DNA of 7,661 nt. Source: Sulfurovum sp. Its GTDB lineage: Bacteria; Campylobacterota; Campylobacteria; Campylobacterales; Sulfurovaceae. The notes under the pieces were generated by a model. It was not told the DNA's origin. It ran no database searches and saw only the letters and a list, made by a program, of their open reading frames with translations. The stretch spans positions 1 to 7,661 of the forward strand of contig DQVY01000142.1 in assembly GCA_015661535.1 (NCBI GenBank), written 5' to 3'. The position numbers and the translations under genes were made by a program. Of the stretch, positions 7,240 through 7,661 are shown in pieces (the first letter of the stretch is position 1; each line of letters opens with the position of its first letter).

Positions 7240-7298
7240 TAGTTGATATCATCTGTATTTGGGTAAGAATAGTTTTATGAAATGATTACTCATAATTG

Positions 7299-7328
7299 TT
7301 GTAATTGTAAGGTAAATCGTATTACAAT
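7299..7328 (+). promoter_or_regulatory. Promoter and possible operator of the small exported-protein gene
   Basis: Two exact tandem copies of TTGTAA occupy 7299-7304 and 7305-7310. The segment ATTGTAA (7304-7310) is repeated inverted as TTACAAT (7322-7328) with an 11-bp gap. TACAAT at 7323-7328 is the best -10 candidate, 18 bp after the first TTGTAA, which could act as -35. TATAAA at 7335-7340 is an alternative -10. The right arm of the dyad covers the -10, a layout suited to repression. No regulator is recognised. Confidence 0.4.
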
Positions 7329-7372
7329 AGAATATATAAATGACTTGCATAAATAAAAATGAGGATTAAATT

Positions 7373-7588
7373 ATGAAAAAAATACTTATCATCACAGCAC
7401 TTTTAGGTACTACGCTTTTTGCAAACATGGCGACATCAGTGGTTAAACACGAAGTACAACATTCTAGTAAAAAAGCAACAAAGGACACCAAACACGATAT
7501 GAAGAAAAAAACAGACTTAAATGTCAATAAGAAGATTAAAAAAGAGAAAAGAAAGATGGAAACCAAAGCTATTAAAGCCATACTTTAA
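7373..7588 (+). CDS. Small lysine-rich exported protein, function unknown
   Basis: I do not recognise this 71-aa protein. The N-terminus is a textbook Sec signal peptide: MKK, a hydrophobic core (ILIITALLGTTLF), then Ala17 as the likely cleavage point. The mature part of about 54 residues is hydrophilic and strongly basic (16 Lys and 1 Arg against 6 Asp/Glu), with no Cys, few aromatics and a predicted helical or disordered character. Such a peptide should act in the periplasm or bind acidic surfaces, but no function can be assigned. GAGGA at 7361-7365 lies 7 nt before the ATG, and a plausible promoter lies upstream. The antisense frame 7366-7581 covers nearly the same stretch but lacks a ribosome binding site and is taken as a shadow. 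A second, signal-peptide-like gene starts 44 bp downstream, so a small operon is likely. Confidence 0.72.
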   Translation: MKKILIITALLGTTLFANMATSVVKHEVQHSSKKATKDTKHDMKKKTDLNVNKKIKKEKRKMETKAIKAIL

Positions 7589-7632
7589 GAGTACGCACTT
7601 ATAAAATAAAATAGATTAAACAAGGAAACTTA

Positions 7633-7661
7633 ATGAAAATAATGAAAAAAATGGCACTGAT
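7633..7661 (+). CDS. Start of a second gene with a signal-peptide-like N-terminus (partial)
   Basis: An ATG at 7633 follows AAGGA (7622-7626) by 6 nt and opens a frame running off the right edge, reading MKIMKKMAL. The basic, Met-rich start turning hydrophobic looks like the beginning of a signal peptide or membrane anchor. A second ATG at 7642 is also in frame but too far from the ribosome binding site. It lies 44 bp after the lysine-rich gene on the same strand and is probably co-transcribed. The product cannot be identified from ten codons. Confidence 0.55.

Noticed and set aside
7366..7581. 71-aa antisense frame over the small lysine-rich gene, which translates as a hydrophobic protein
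   Set aside because: Lys/Glu-rich codons read backwards give Phe/Leu/Ser-rich frames. There is no ribosome binding site, whereas the + frame has a ribosome binding site, a promoter and a classic signal peptide.
1..7661. A defence, CRISPR, prophage or transposon system
   Set aside because: No spacer-repeat periodicity, transposase or integrase motifs, toxin-antitoxin pair or att-like duplications are visible. Apart from the right edge, the genes are conserved housekeeping families.

Overview
The window looks like a chromosomal segment of a Campylobacterota (epsilonproteobacterial) species, most likely a Sulfurovum/Sulfurimonas-type chemolithotroph. The assignment rests on the style of the proteins, the moderately AT-rich composition, the purine-rich ribosome binding sites, -10 boxes without a clear -35, and a bioF-like gene directly upstream of a PBP1A gene. 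As I recall, Helicobacter pylori has the same pair (HP0598/HP0597). The genus is an inference.

Left part (1-4724, + strand): the last codons of an unidentified gene, then a BioF-type PLP enzyme whose ATG abuts the preceding stop, then a class A penicillin-binding protein (GTG start, 25 bp gap), then a CPA1/NhaP-type cation:proton antiporter (35 bp gap). The tight spacing and good ribosome binding sites suggest one operon, although the functions (biotin precursor, peptidoglycan, ion homeostasis) share only a loose envelope/housekeeping theme.

Convergent gap (4725-4929): a GTAG-headed hairpin resembling a REP element, and a perfect 9-bp stem just past glnA that is the best candidate for the glnA terminator.

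Right part, - strand (4930-7224): a PHP-family histidinol-phosphatase-type gene followed by glnA, a type I glutamine synthetase with all active-site landmarks but Phe at the usual adenylylation Tyr. glnA has its own TATAAT and ribosome binding site. The PHP gene has a perfect extended -10 ending 6 nt before its ATG and no ribosome binding site, so its mRNA is probably leaderless.

Right edge, + strand (7373-7661): a 71-aa lysine-rich exported protein of unknown function, followed at 44 bp by the start of another gene with a signal-peptide-like N-terminus. The divergent region before them holds a tandem TTGTAA repeat and an inverted repeat overlapping the probable -10. I see no CRISPR array, tRNA, rRNA, transposase or obvious defence system. 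Most of the window is ordinary housekeeping DNA, and the least explained part is the small-protein locus at the right edge.
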